Source of the DNA: Novosphingobium sp. ST904
Lineage (GTDB): Bacteria; Pseudomonadota; Alphaproteobacteria; Sphingomonadales; Sphingomonadaceae
Reading direction: 5' to 3'
Assembly (NCBI RefSeq): GCF_001298105.1
Contig: NZ_LGJH01000164.1
Span: forward strand, 160,723 to 224,722
DNA length: 64,000 nucleotides
Shown: positions 17,531-26,119 of the stretch, piece by piece
Numbering within the stretch: position 1 is the stretch's first letter
Layout: every line of letters starts with the position of its first letter
Notes under the pieces: model-generated
Seen by the model: the letters and a program-made list of their open reading frames with translations, nothing else
Told to the model about the DNA's origin: nothing
Databases searched by the model: none
Translations under genes and position numbers: made by a program

Positions 17531-17562
17531 AAAAACGCCCCCGGATCATGCGATCCGGGGGC
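17531..17562 (-). terminator. Intrinsic terminator of the RcnB-like gene
   Basis: GCCCCCGGATC (17537-17547) pairs perfectly with GATCCGGGGGC (17552-17562) across a 4-base loop. Read on the minus strand, the hairpin is followed by TTTTT (A-run at 17531-17535). It lies just past the stop of the RcnB-like gene. Confidence 0.9.
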
Positions 17563-17572
17563 ATCAGGGATT

Positions 17573-18586
17573 CTACCAGAAGAAGTCGTAGATCACGTCG
17601 ACCACTTCGCCGGAATAGGTATCTACCAGCAGTACGTCGTCGTAATAGCGGACCCAGCGATAAGGGCCGTAGACCGGCGGCAAACGGTAGGACCACGGAT
17701 CGTCCAGCCAGTAGTTGCTGCCATAGAACATCGAGCCCAGGGTAAAGCCAATGCTCAGGCGGCGGTACGAATAGCCTCGATAGGGCGCATAGTAACCGCC
17801 GATATGATAGGCCGAGCGATTGCGGTCGCGGTAGCGCTGCCAGTCGTAACGGTTGTCGCGGCGCCAGTTATCGCGATCCCAGCGGTGGTTGTCGCCATTG
17901 GACCAACGACGATCGTTGTCCCGGCGATCCTTGCCCCATGCGTTGCGGTCGGGACGATTGTCCTTGCCATTCCAGGCGGGCCGATCGTCCGGCCGGTCGT
18001 TCCCCGGACGGGTGCCCGGACGGCCATCCGGGCGCCCATCGGGGCGATCACGGCCATTGCCAGCGTTCCAGCGCCGATCGTCGTCGCGGCGGTCGGCATC
18101 GCCGCGGTCAATATTGCCCTTGGCTCTTTGCCAGGCGCTAGGGGTGCCGTTTCCTTGCCAGCGGTTGCCGGATTTCCAATTCGGCTGCTGATCGGGGCGC
18201 TGCTGACCCTGCTGCGGAGGGCGGGCGTTCGACCAGGAGCGATCCCCTTGCTGCTGGGGGACGGGACGGGCCTGCTGCTGGCGCTGATCGTTTCCGCGCC
18301 ATGCGGACTGGGCCTGAGGGCGCTCGGGCGCCTGCGGGCGTGCCATGTCGGGCCGGGCCTGCTGCATCTGCGGGCGCGGGGCTTCGGGGCGCGGTGCGGG
18401 GCGAGACGCGCCGCCGTTTCCGCTGGGGCGTTCTCCACCGCTGCGCTCCTGCCGGGGCGCGCGATCCTGGCGGGGCTCCGCCATTGTGGCTGCGGGAAGG
18501 GCCAGGCCTGCTACAGCAATCGCCATTGCGCCGATCGCGCCCGCAGAGAGAAGCCTGCTCGCCTTCAGAGTATGTTCCTTTTTCAT
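17573..18586 (-). CDS. RcnB-family periplasmic protein with low-complexity linker
   Basis: About 337 aa. A signal peptide (KASRLLSAGAIGAMAIAVAGLALPAATMAEP) is followed by some 200 residues of Gln/Pro/Arg/Asp/Asn-rich sequence with repeated GRPDGRP, NDRPDD and RRDNDRRW phrases. The C-terminal RcnB-type domain has GGYYAPYRGYSYRRLSIGF, YRWVRYYDDVLLVD and VVDVIYDFFW. RcnB in E. coli helps nickel/cobalt homeostasis; most sphingomonad homologues are uncharacterised. ATG 18586 has GGAG upstream. The disordered linker is much longer than in E. coli RcnB. Confidence 0.82.
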   Translation of the reverse strand: MKKEHTLKASRLLSAGAIGAMAIAVAGLALPAATMAEPRQDRAPRQERSGGERPSGNGGASRPAPRPEAPRPQMQQARPDMARPQAPERPQAQSAWRGNDQRQQQARPVPQQQGDRSWSNARPPQQGQQRPDQQPNWKSGNRWQGNGTPSAWQRAKGNIDRGDADRRDDDRRWNAGNGRDRPDGRPDGRPGTRPGNDRPDDRPAWNGKDNRPDRNAWGKDRRDNDRRWSNGDNHRWDRDNWRRDNRYDWQRYRDRNRSAYHIGGYYAPYRGYSYRRLSIGFTLGSMFYGSNYWLDDPWSYRLPPVYGPYRWVRYYDDVLLVDTYSGEVVDVIYDFFW

Positions 18587-18722
18587 TTTTCCGGTCTCCA
18601 AACCGGATTTGCCGCCCGGCGATGGCGGTTCATCCTGAGTGTATTCCTATATGAGATGCGCTGTCGCAGAGGTGAACCGTGGTAATGCCTTCTGTTCATC
18701 TTCAGTGCTACCGAAATGAACA

Positions 18723-18755
18723 AGCCGCCGCCCCGGAGTTTCCGGAGCGACGGCT
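18723..18755 (-). terminator. Probable terminator of ettA
   Basis: An imperfect GC-rich hairpin on the minus strand (AGCCGTCGCTCCGGA / TCCGGGGCGGCGGCT) ends in TTGTT about 40 bp after the ettA stop. The stem has a few mismatches and the T-run is short. Confidence 0.5.
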
Positions 18756-18794
18756 CATGTTCTTCCGCCGAAGCTGTTCAGCGAAGTGCCGAAA

Positions 18795-20473
18795 TCAGCG
18801 CGTCAGCTTCTTGTAGGCGAGGCGGGTCGGGCGATCCGCGGCGTCGCCAAGGCGGCGGCGCTTGTCTTCTTCATAGGCCTCGAAGTTGCCTTCGAACCAT
18901 TCGACGTGGCTGTCGCCCTCGAACGCGAGGATGTGCGTGGCGAGACGGTCAAGGAAGAAGCGGTCGTGGCTGATGACCACGGCGCAACCGGCGAAGTTCT
19001 CGATCGCTTCCTCGAGCGCACCGAGCGTTTCGACGTCGAGGTCGTTGGTCGGTTCGTCGAGCAGGAGGACGTTGCCGCCCAGCTTCAGCATCTTGGCCAT
19101 GTGGACGCGGTTGCGTTCACACCCGAGAGCTTGCCGACGTTCTTCTGCTGGTCGGCGCCCTTGAAGTTGAACGCGCCCACATAGGCGCGGGTCGACATGT
19201 CGTGGCCGTTGACCTTCATGTAGTCGAGCCCGTCGGAGATTTCCTCCCAGACGTTCTTCTTGGGGTCGAGGTGGTCGCGGCTCTGGTCGACGAAGCCGAG
19301 GTGCACGGTCGAACCGATGTCGATCGAACCCTCGTCCGGGGTTTCCTTGCCGGTGAGCAGCTTGAACAGGGTCGACTTGCCGGCGCCGTTCGGGCCGATC
19401 ACGCCGACGATGCCGCCCGGCGGCAGGATGAACGAAAGGTTCTCGAACAGCAGCTTGTCGCCGTAAGCCTTCGAGATATCCTTGACCTCGATGACCTTGC
19501 CGCCAAGTCGCTCGGGCACCTGGATGACGATCTGCGCCTTGCCGGGCTTGCGGCCGGACTGGGCTTCCTGGAGCTGCTCGAACTTGCGGATACGCGCCTT
19601 GGACTTGGTCTGGCGGGCCGCAGGCGTCTGCCGCATCCACTCCAGTTCGTCCTTGAGCGCCTTCTGGCGGCCGGATTCCTCGCGGTCCTCCTGCTCCATG
19701 CGCTTGGACTTCTTCTCGAGGTAGGTCGAGTAGTTGCCCTCGTAAGGGAAGTACTTTCCGCGGTCGAGTTCGAGGATCCAGTCAACGACGTGGTCAAGGA
19801 AGTAGCGGTCGTGGGTGATCATCAGCACCGCGCCCGCGTATTCCTTGAGGTGGTTTTCCAGCCATTCGACGGATTCTGCGTCGAGGTGGTTGGTCGGTTC
19901 GTCAAGCAGCAGGATCGAGGGCTTCTGGATCAGCAGGCGGGTCAGCGCGACGCGGCGCTTTTCACCGCCCGAGAGCTTGTCCACCGGCCAGTCGCCCGGC
20001 GGGCAACGCAGTGCTTCCATGGCGATTTCAAGCTGGTTGTCGAGCGTCCAGCCGTCAACCGCATCGATCTTGCCCTGAAGGTCGCCCATCTCTTCCATCA
20101 GGGCGTCGAAGTCCGCGTCTTCCGGCGGATCGGCCATGAGGTTCGAGATCTCGTTGAAGCGGTCGACGAGGTCGGCGGTTTCGCGTGCGCCGTCCTTGAC
20201 GTTCTCAAGCACGCTCTTGCTTGTATCGAGCTCCGGTTCCTGCTCGAGGTAGCCGACGGTGATGTTCTCGCCCGCCCAGGCTTCGCCCGTGTAATCGGTG
20301 TCGATGCCGGCCATGATCTTGATCAGGGTCGACTTGCCTGCGCCGTTCGGGCCGACGATGCCGATCTTGGCACCCTGGTAGAACTGCAGGTTGATGTCGG
20401 ACAGCACCGGCTTGGGGGCGCCGGTGAAGGTCTTGGTCATGCCCTTCATGACGAAGGCGTATTGGGCAGCCAT
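18795..20473 (-). CDS. ettA: Energy-dependent translational throttle protein EttA (ABC-F), frameshifted in this sequence
   Basis: ABC-F ATPase that binds the ribosomal E site and gates early elongation according to ATP/ADP. Two ABC domains are present: the first with GPNGAGKSTLIKIMAG and LSGGEKRRVALTRLL, the second with GPNGAGKSTLFKLLTG, and the EttA linker between them. The second signature should read LSGGERNRVHMAKML; here one C is missing on the + strand near 19120, which shifts the frame inside that motif. Restoring it gives 559 aa, close to E. coli EttA (555 aa). The start ATG 20473 has AGAGGAAA upstream. Sequence error is the likeliest explanation. Confidence 0.92.
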
Positions 20474-20878
20474 CGGTTTCCTCTGGAAATAGGATCTGGA
20501 TCTGAAAAGTTGCGCTCGCTCTACAGGTGCGAGGCCCCGTTGCCAAGGGCAGGGCCGGACGCCCGGAGCGTGTGGCGCGCCAGTTTACACGGAACGTCCG
20601 AAATGTGTCGTGCCGCCGGATTTTCAAGTGGCCGCCATCTGCTGAAAACAGCAGGAAATGCCGGTCGGCCACGACAGGAGGGTGTGAACTTCGGGCAAAC
20701 GGGAATGTGAAGGGCCATTGGAAGCGGGTTTCGCGGAGAGAGAATGGTCTCGATCCTCTCAGAATTGCGCCGGGTAGGAAAGCGGCCGGCCAGGCCGAGG
20801 GCGACAAAGGGGCTTGATCGCAAAGCCGGCAGCGGGCAGGGCCTTGCCCCCCCCTATCCGATCCCCGACGGAGAAAAA
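20474..20878. other. Intergenic region, no gene seen
   Basis: About 405 bp between the divergent ettA and the small exported protein gene. It must hold the promoters of both. I see a small hairpin (CTGCTGAAAACAGCAG, 20639-20654) without a T-run, and no convincing coding frame, tRNA or riboswitch. Confidence 0.5.
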
Positions 20879-21118
20879 ATGCAGAAATTACTAAAGGTTG
20901 TCACCGTGTTTGTGGTTGCCGGAGCGGTGATGTTCGGTGGCCGCTGGTACATGTATGTCGCTCAGGGCGATACGCCTTACGATGAAGTCGGCATCGCGCT
21001 GAACGGCTATGCCCCCTCGCCGCTACGCAGTTGGGGATGCCACAAGATGCAGGCACGCTTCCCGGGCCAGTTGCCGCCCTATGGCTGCGGCACCCCCGAT
21101 GGCCGCAACTGGCTGTAG
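20879..21118 (+). CDS. Small exported or membrane-anchored protein, 79 aa
   Basis: Unrecognised. The N-terminus MQKLLKVVTVFVVAGAVMFGGRWYMYV is a typical uncleaved or cleaved signal/anchor helix. The remainder has two cysteines (SWGCHK, PPYGCGTPDG) in an aromatic, Pro/Gly-rich segment that could form a disulfide in the periplasm. ATG 20879 is preceded by ACGGAGAAAAA, a good ribosome binding site, so I prefer it over longer frames. A GNAT gene follows after 15 bp, suggesting co-transcription. Confidence 0.65.
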   Translation: MQKLLKVVTVFVVAGAVMFGGRWYMYVAQGDTPYDEVGIALNGYAPSPLRSWGCHKMQARFPGQLPPYGCGTPDGRNWL

Positions 21119-21133
21119 CAGGAACCAAGGGAC

Positions 21134-21601
21134 ATGAGCGCAATGCACATCCGGCAGGACGATCCCACGGCGGCCCATGTCGCTCCTTTGCTGGAGCATC
21201 ATCTTCGCGAATTGCAGGAGGTCATGGCCGAACATGCCTTCGCACTCGATGCGAGCGGCCTCTCGGTGCCGAGCGTGACCTTCTGGACGGCGTGGAACGG
21301 AGAGATGCTGGCCGGTTTCGGCGCGCTCAAGGAACTGGATGCGCGCCGGGGCGAGGTGAAGTCGATGCGTGCGGCGCCCTCCGCGCGCGGCACCGGCGTG
21401 GGGCGGGCCCTGCTCGCCCATATCGTCGAGCAGGCGCGGGCAAGGGGGTACAATTGCCTGTACCTCGAAACCGGCACGGCGCCGCTACATGTCCCGGCGA
21501 TTTCGCTCTACCGGAGCGCCGGCTTTATCTCGTGCGAGGCATTTGCCGACTATGAGCCGAGCCCGCACAACCAGTTCATGCGGCTTGATCTGGTGCCCTG
21601 A
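21134..21601 (+). CDS. GNAT family N-acetyltransferase
   Basis: About 155 aa with the GNAT fold. The acetyl-CoA pyrophosphate loop is clear in SMRAAPSARGTGVGRALLAHI (Q/RxxGxG/A motif A), followed by LYLETGTAP and SLYRSAGFI of motif B. The combination resembles small-molecule or peptide N-acetyltransferases; the substrate is unknown. It lies 15 bp after the small exported protein gene. Confidence 0.87.
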   Translation: MSAMHIRQDDPTAAHVAPLLEHHLRELQEVMAEHAFALDASGLSVPSVTFWTAWNGEMLAGFGALKELDARRGEVKSMRAAPSARGTGVGRALLAHIVEQARARGYNCLYLETGTAPLHVPAISLYRSAGFISCEAFADYEPSPHNQFMRLDLVP

Positions 21602-21680
21602 TCGAAACCCGGCTGGCCCCCCGGTCCGGGATCCAGATGGACCGGTTGGCAGGAGCGACGGGGCGCGTTAGGCATCTGTC

Positions 21681-23065
21681 ATGCAACGCAGATTCTCCCC
21701 AGCGGCGCTTCTCGCCGCCTCCTCGCTCCTTGCCGCCGCTTCGCTCCCGGTTCCCGCTCTGGCCACGCCTGCCGAAGGCTCGGGCGTTGCCTGGGAAATC
21801 GTCGAGGGGCTGACCACCGAGATTGGTGCGCGGCTCGCCGGCTCGCCCGAAGAGGGGCAGGCCCGCCTCTGGGCAGAGGCCAAGCTCAACGCGCTGGGTT
21901 TCCAGAACGTCAAGATCGAGCCGTTCAAGACCCTCGTCTGGACGCGCGGAGAGGAACGCGCGAAGCTGACCGCACCTTATGCGCATGCGCTGGCGATCAC
22001 GCCCTTGGCCTTTCGGCCCCCACGCCGGCCAAGGGCCTTCAGGCCGAACTCGTCTACTTCCCCACGCTCGATGCCCTGCGCGCGGCGCCGGACGGATCGC
22101 TCAAGGGCAAGATCGCCTTCGTGGACCACGCCATGCGCGCGGCGCAGGACGGCTCGGGCTATGGCCCTTACGGGGATGTACGCCGCCGGGGGCCGTCGAT
22201 CGCTTCCCAGAAGGGGGCTTCGGCCATTGTCATCCGCTCGGCCGGTACCGACAGCCACCGCAATCCGCACACCGGCGTTACCGTATTTGCCAAGGACGTG
22301 GCCGCGATTCCGGCCGGCGCGGTCTCCAACCCCGATGCCGACCTGATCGCCCGCATCGCCAAGCGCGGCAAGCAGATGAAGATCGACCTGACGATGCTCG
22401 GCAAGCCGTTTCCCGATGCGCCTTCGGGCAATGTGATCGCCGACCTGCCGGGGCGCGACCCTTCGCTTCCGAAGATCGTGCTCGCCTGCCATCTCGATTC
22501 GTGGGACCTGGCGACGGGCGCGATCGACGATGCATCGGGTTGCGGCATCGTCACCGCAGCCGCGCTTGCCGCGCAGAAGGACGGCAAGACCCTGCGCACG
22601 ATCCGCGTGCTCTGGGCGGGTAACGAGGAAATGGGCGTCACCGGCGGTGGCAGCAAGGCCTATGCCGAGATGCATGGCAATGAACCCCATGCCGTGGCGA
22701 TGGAGAGCGACTTCGGTGCCGACAAGGTGTGGCAGTTCCGCCTGACCCTGGCCGAAAGCAACAAGGCCGTGGCCGAGAAGATCAAGGCCGCGCTCTGGCC
22801 GATGGGCATCGTCCAACACGACGGCGCGGCCACCGGCGGAGCGGACGTCTCGGCCATCATCGCCAGGCAGGAACTGGCGGTGGTCGATCTTGGGCAGGAC
22901 GGGATGCACTATTTCGACCTGCATCACACGCCCGACGACACGCTCGACAAAGTCGATCCGGCAGCACTTCAGCAGAACGTCGATGCCTGGACGGCGGTGC
23001 TCAAGGTGATCGCCAATGAGCCGGGCGAGATCGCCCGAGTGCCCGGATCGAAGGGCGAAGGCTGA
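21681..23065 (+). CDS. M28 family zinc aminopeptidase, exported, frameshifted in this sequence
   Basis: Secreted metallopeptidase of about 461 aa. A signal peptide (FSPAALLAASSLLAAASLPVPALA) is followed by an N-terminal propeptide/PA-like region, then the M28 catalytic domain with metal ligands in ACHLDSWDLATGAIDDASG, VLWAGNEEMG (catalytic Glu-Glu), AMESDFGADK and FDLHHTPDDTLDK. The frame breaks at 22007-22008: inserting one G (TTGGCC to TTGGGCC) joins LAITPL to GLSAPTPAKGL perfectly. Length and motifs then match bacterial PSMA/plasma glutamate carboxypeptidase-like M28 enzymes. Probably a periplasmic exopeptidase. Confidence 0.87.
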
Positions 23066-23072
23066 CGGCGAG

Positions 23073-23096
23073 GGAAGGGGGCTATTGCCCCCTTCC
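23073..23096. terminator. Hairpin between convergent M28 and CoA-lyase genes
   Basis: A perfect 10-bp stem GGAAGGGGGC / GCCCCCTTCC with loop TATT sits in the gap between convergent genes. Neither strand has a T-run, so termination strength is doubtful. Confidence 0.4.
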
Positions 23097-23154
23097 TGTC
23101 GGCGGCGCCGCGATCGCGCCGGGAGACGGATGGCTTCGTCTTGCCGAGGTTGTA

Positions 23155-24041
23155 CTACTTCATCGCCTGAATGAGGCCGGCAACTTCCACCAGCCGCCGC
23201 GCCTGTTCCAGGTGCAGCAGCTCTGTCATCTTGCCGTCCACCCGGATCGCGCCCTTGCCTTGGTTTTCCGGGAGGGCGAACGCCGCGATCACGGCCTGCG
23301 CCCATGCGAGATCGGTCTCGCTTGGGGAGAAGACGGTGTTGCAGGGCTCGATCTGGGCGGGGTGGATCAGGCTCTTGCCGTCGAAACCGAACATCAGCCC
23401 CTGGCGCGTTTCGGCCTCGAACAGGTCAATGTCGCGAAATTCGTTGCATACGCCGTCGAGGATCGCGATCCCCTCGGCGCGTGCAGCGGCAACCGCCATC
23501 GACAGGAAGGGCAGGAACGGCGTGCGGCACGGCGTGAGCTGCGCGCGCATCTCCTTGGCAAGGTCGTTGGTGCCCATGATCCAGAGCGACAGCCGCGTGG
23601 TGCGGGCCATGGCGGCGATCCGGGGCAGGTTGCCCACGCTTTCGCAGGTCTCGATCATCGCCCAGAGCTGCATCTGCGGGGCCGCGCCAAGGAGCGCCGC
23701 ATCGTACCGGGCGATGTCCTCGGGCGAATTGACCTTGGGGACGAGCACGGCCGCGGCCTGCGATCCGGCGATTGCGGCAAGGTCGGCCGCGCCCCATTCG
23801 GTATCGATGCCGTTTGCGCGGATCGCGACTTCGCGGTGGCCGAAGCCCCCTTCGGCAACGGCGGCGATGGCGGCGGCGCGGGCCTCCTCCTTCGCTTCGG
23901 GCGCCACGGCGTCTTCAAGGTCCAGCACCACCACGTCGCAAGGCAGCGTGCGCGCCTTGGCCAGGGCCTTGGCGTTGGAGGCGGGCAAATAGAGCGCGCT
24001 GCGGCGTGGCGATGGGCGGTATCGGAAGCTGAGGCGGTCAT
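23155..24041 (-). CDS. HpcH/HpaI aldolase-citrate lyase family CoA-ester lyase, frameshifted in this sequence
   Basis: TIM-barrel lyase of the CitE/malyl-CoA lyase type. Visible are LEDAVAPEAKEEAR (metal-binding acidic residues), AIRANGIDTEWG, AMIETCESVGNLPRIA (catalytic Glu), LDGVCNEFRD and GFDGKSLIHPAQI. The N-terminal codons (MTASASDTAH, ATG 24041 with AGGAAA upstream) are in another frame. One missing base near 24010 joins them as HRPRRSALYLPASNAKAL, giving about 295 aa. Likely substrates are citryl-CoA, malyl-CoA or beta-methylmalyl-CoA; this cannot be narrowed from sequence. Confidence 0.82.
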
Positions 24042-24193
24042 CGGTAGGGTTTCCTCGCAGTTGCCGGACGCATTGCGGAGAGGGGCCGGCAGGTCAAGGC
24101 TGCCCGGGCGCTGACCACGGGGGCGATTGGCGCGGGGCGGAATTCGCGCCACGGACAAGCGAGAGGTTATTCGGTGATGCAATCGTTTGAAAC

Positions 24194-24233
24194 ATGCGCT
24201 AACGACTGATTCGTCGTTAACGATCGTTCGCAT
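24194..24233. promoter_or_regulatory. Cluster of inverted repeats upstream of the CoA-lyase gene
   Basis: Within 40 bp lie TAACGAC (24200-24206) paired with GTCGTTA (24213-24219), a perfect palindrome AACGATCGTT (24219-24228), and ATGCG/CGCAT at the outer ends. The rest of the 313-bp gap (24042-24354) shows no gene. A regulator-binding region for the lyase promoter is a reasonable guess. Confidence 0.4.
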
Positions 24234-24354
24234 GAGTGATCGAATTAAGCGTGAGCCGGAACTTTTCGGCTGCTGCTGCGATAGCCCTTTACGGGTCGCA
24301 TATCGTCCCGCGACCGCTCCGGATACAGGCGCGGCGCGGGACGGTAATTTGCCC

Positions 24355-25284
24355 TCAGCCGGCCGGTTCCAGGATTTTTTCCAGGATTATTTCGCTTTCC
24401 TGCCATAGCTTTGCAGCCGCAACATTATCTTGCGCCTGAGCTGCCGGTTGCTCCTCCGCCAACTCGTGGAAATAGCGTCCGCCTTTGCCGCCTAGGTCCT
24501 CGGCAGTGGCCAGCCAGACGATCGTTCGCGCGGGTTGCTCGGGCGCTGCGCATTCGTTAGCGGCCATGTAGCTCTGCATCGCCTCGTCGCCGTGGCTGGC
24601 GAAGTTCGAACCGACCCGGCCGGGATGCATGGAAAGCGCGACAATACCCTTGTCGATCAGCCGGCGATCCAGTTCGCGCGTGAACAGCAGGTTGGCTAGC
24701 TTGGCCTGGCAGTAGGCGGCACTGGCGTCGAAGGCGGTTTTCATCATCAGATCGTACCAGCGCATCCCCGCGCAGGCGCGGTGCCCGCTCGACGAGACGG
24801 CGATCACCCGCACCAGTCCGGGAGGTGCATCCTCGGCCGCGCGTTCGAGCAGCGGCTGGAGTTCGCGCGTGAGCAGGAACGGGGCGAGGTGATTGGCCGC
24901 GAACGTGGATTCGAGGCCTTCGGACGTCTCATGCCATCCATCCCGCACGCCGCCCGCATTGTTGACGAGAACATCGACCTTGTCGGTCAACGCGCGAATT
25001 TCCCCTGCGACGCGGCGGACCTCGTGCATTTCGGCGAAGTCGCCCCGGAGCATGTCGATGCGGGCGGCTCCCGTTCCGGCAGCGCGGATTTCGGCCTCGG
25101 CCTGTTCGCAGCGGCGGGGGTCGCGTCCCGTGCCGATAACGTGCCAGCCCATGCGTGCGAAGGCCTGCGCGGTGGCCTTGCCGATGCCGGAACTGGCGCC
25201 CGTGACGACGGCGCATCGCTGGCGGGCATCGGACTTTTCGGCGGGCGGCTTGCTAAGGTCCGGCTGGCCGTCTGATTGCGACAT
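24355..25284 (-). CDS. Short-chain dehydrogenase/reductase
   Basis: Classical-type SDR of about 309 aa. It has the cofactor motif TGASSGIGKATA, the NNAGG motif, a catalytic Ser (AVSSSGHR) and YCQAKLANL (Tyr-x3-Lys). The sequence is closest to retinol-dehydrogenase/WW-domain-oxidoreductase-like SDRs that prefer NADP(H) and act on alcohols, aldehydes or ketones. ATG 25284 is preceded by AGGGAGAG. The gene lies 28 bp after tetR on the same strand and is probably controlled by it. Together with the divergent LuxC/LuxE-like pair it could handle an aldehyde. Confidence 0.87.
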   Translation of the reverse strand: MSQSDGQPDLSKPPAEKSDARQRCAVVTGASSGIGKATAQAFARMGWHVIGTGRDPRRCEQAEAEIRAAGTGAARIDMLRGDFAEMHEVRRVAGEIRALTDKVDVLVNNAGGVRDGWHETSEGLESTFAANHLAPFLLTRELQPLLERAAEDAPPGLVRVIAVSSSGHRACAGMRWYDLMMKTAFDASAAYCQAKLANLLFTRELDRRLIDKGIVALSMHPGRVGSNFASHGDEAMQSYMAANECAAPEQPARTIVWLATAEDLGGKGGRYFHELAEEQPAAQAQDNVAAAKLWQESEIILEKILEPAG

Positions 25285-25312
25285 TATCGTTACTCTCCCT
25301 TTGAATTCTCTC

Positions 25313-25984
25313 TCAGCGCGGCTCCGCGCCCCGGAGGAACAGCCGCACTGCGAAGCGTACCCTGCGATCCACATCCTGCGCCGGAAGCTCGTTCCCCGAA
25401 ATCAGGAAACGTACGGGAGCGCTGACGACCATGCTCATGAAGACATTGGCCGAAAGCATCGCATCCTCAATGGCGAGTCGCCCGGCGAGGGTCTCTTCTT
25501 CCAGAAGCTCAGCGAGGAAGCGCACGGTGGGCAGGGCGGCGATCTCGTAATAGGTCTGGAAGATGTCCGGGAAGCGATAGGCTTCGGTATTGATGAGGCG
25601 CTGCAGCTTCACGCCTTCCGGCGTTCCGGCCAGCTGAATGCGCAGCAGCGCGATCCGCACGAGCGTTTCTTCAAGCGTATCGGCGCGCGTTGCCTCAATC
25701 GCCTCGGGGCTCGCCGCGCGGCATTCCGTTCCGCGGCGGATTGCGGCGCGGAACAGTGCGGCCTTGTCCGGGTAGCGAGCGTAGACGGTCCGCTTGGTCA
25801 TGCTCACTTCGGCGGCGATGGCCTCGATGGTGGTGGGCTCGAACCCCTTTTCAAGGAAATTTTCGAAGGCGCAGTCAAGCAGTTGCGCGTGGCGGGCCTG
25901 CGCCTGTTCCCGCGTCGGGCGTCCCGCACGAACGGCGACTGGAGCGGAAGTGGCGGCTTCGATCACGTCGGTCTTTTCGGTCAT
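25313..25984 (-). CDS. TetR/AcrR family transcriptional regulator
   Basis: N-terminal HTH: ARHAQLLDCAFENFLEKGFEPTTIEAIAAEVSMTKRTVYARYPDKAALF, the TetR pattern, followed by a helical ligand-binding domain resembling the TetR_C_33/AefR-like group. I chose ATG 25984 (MTEKTDV) because the in-frame ATG at 26044 would place the palindrome at 26043-26058 on its own start; 26044 remains possible. It precedes the SDR gene and diverges from the LuxE/LuxC-like pair, so it may repress both directions. The inducer is unknown. Confidence 0.85.
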   Translation of the reverse strand: MTEKTDVIEAATSAPVAVRAGRPTREQAQARHAQLLDCAFENFLEKGFEPTTIEAIAAEVSMTKRTVYARYPDKAALFRAAIRRGTECRAASPEAIEATRADTLEETLVRIALLRIQLAGTPEGVKLQRLINTEAYRFPDIFQTYYEIAALPTVRFLAELLEEETLAGRLAIEDAMLSANVFMSMVVSAPVRFLISGNELPAQDVDRRVRFAVRLFLRGAEPR

Positions 25985-26042
25985 TTCGGCATTGGAACCG
26001 ATCGGGCTTGCGCTGCCAAGGGGACCGTGAATAATGAAACGC

Positions 26043-26058
26043 ATTAGTTGCCATTAAT
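26043..26058. promoter_or_regulatory. Palindrome between tetR and the luxE-like gene
   Basis: ATTAGTTGCCATTAAT matches its reverse complement at 12 of 16 positions and lies in the divergent promoter region. Size and position suit a TetR dimer site. No binding evidence is available. Confidence 0.4.
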
Positions 26059-26119
26059 CGAGTCGCGGGCCGATGTCCATCTGGACCGGGCCGCGAAGAA
26101 AAGAACGGGAGAGCACCAG

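Noticed and set aside
19202..20710. 502-aa open frame opposite ettA
   Set aside because: A shadow of the GC-rich ettA gene; its composition (Val/Leu/Asp-rich, no family) and position fully antisense to a conserved gene argue against coding.
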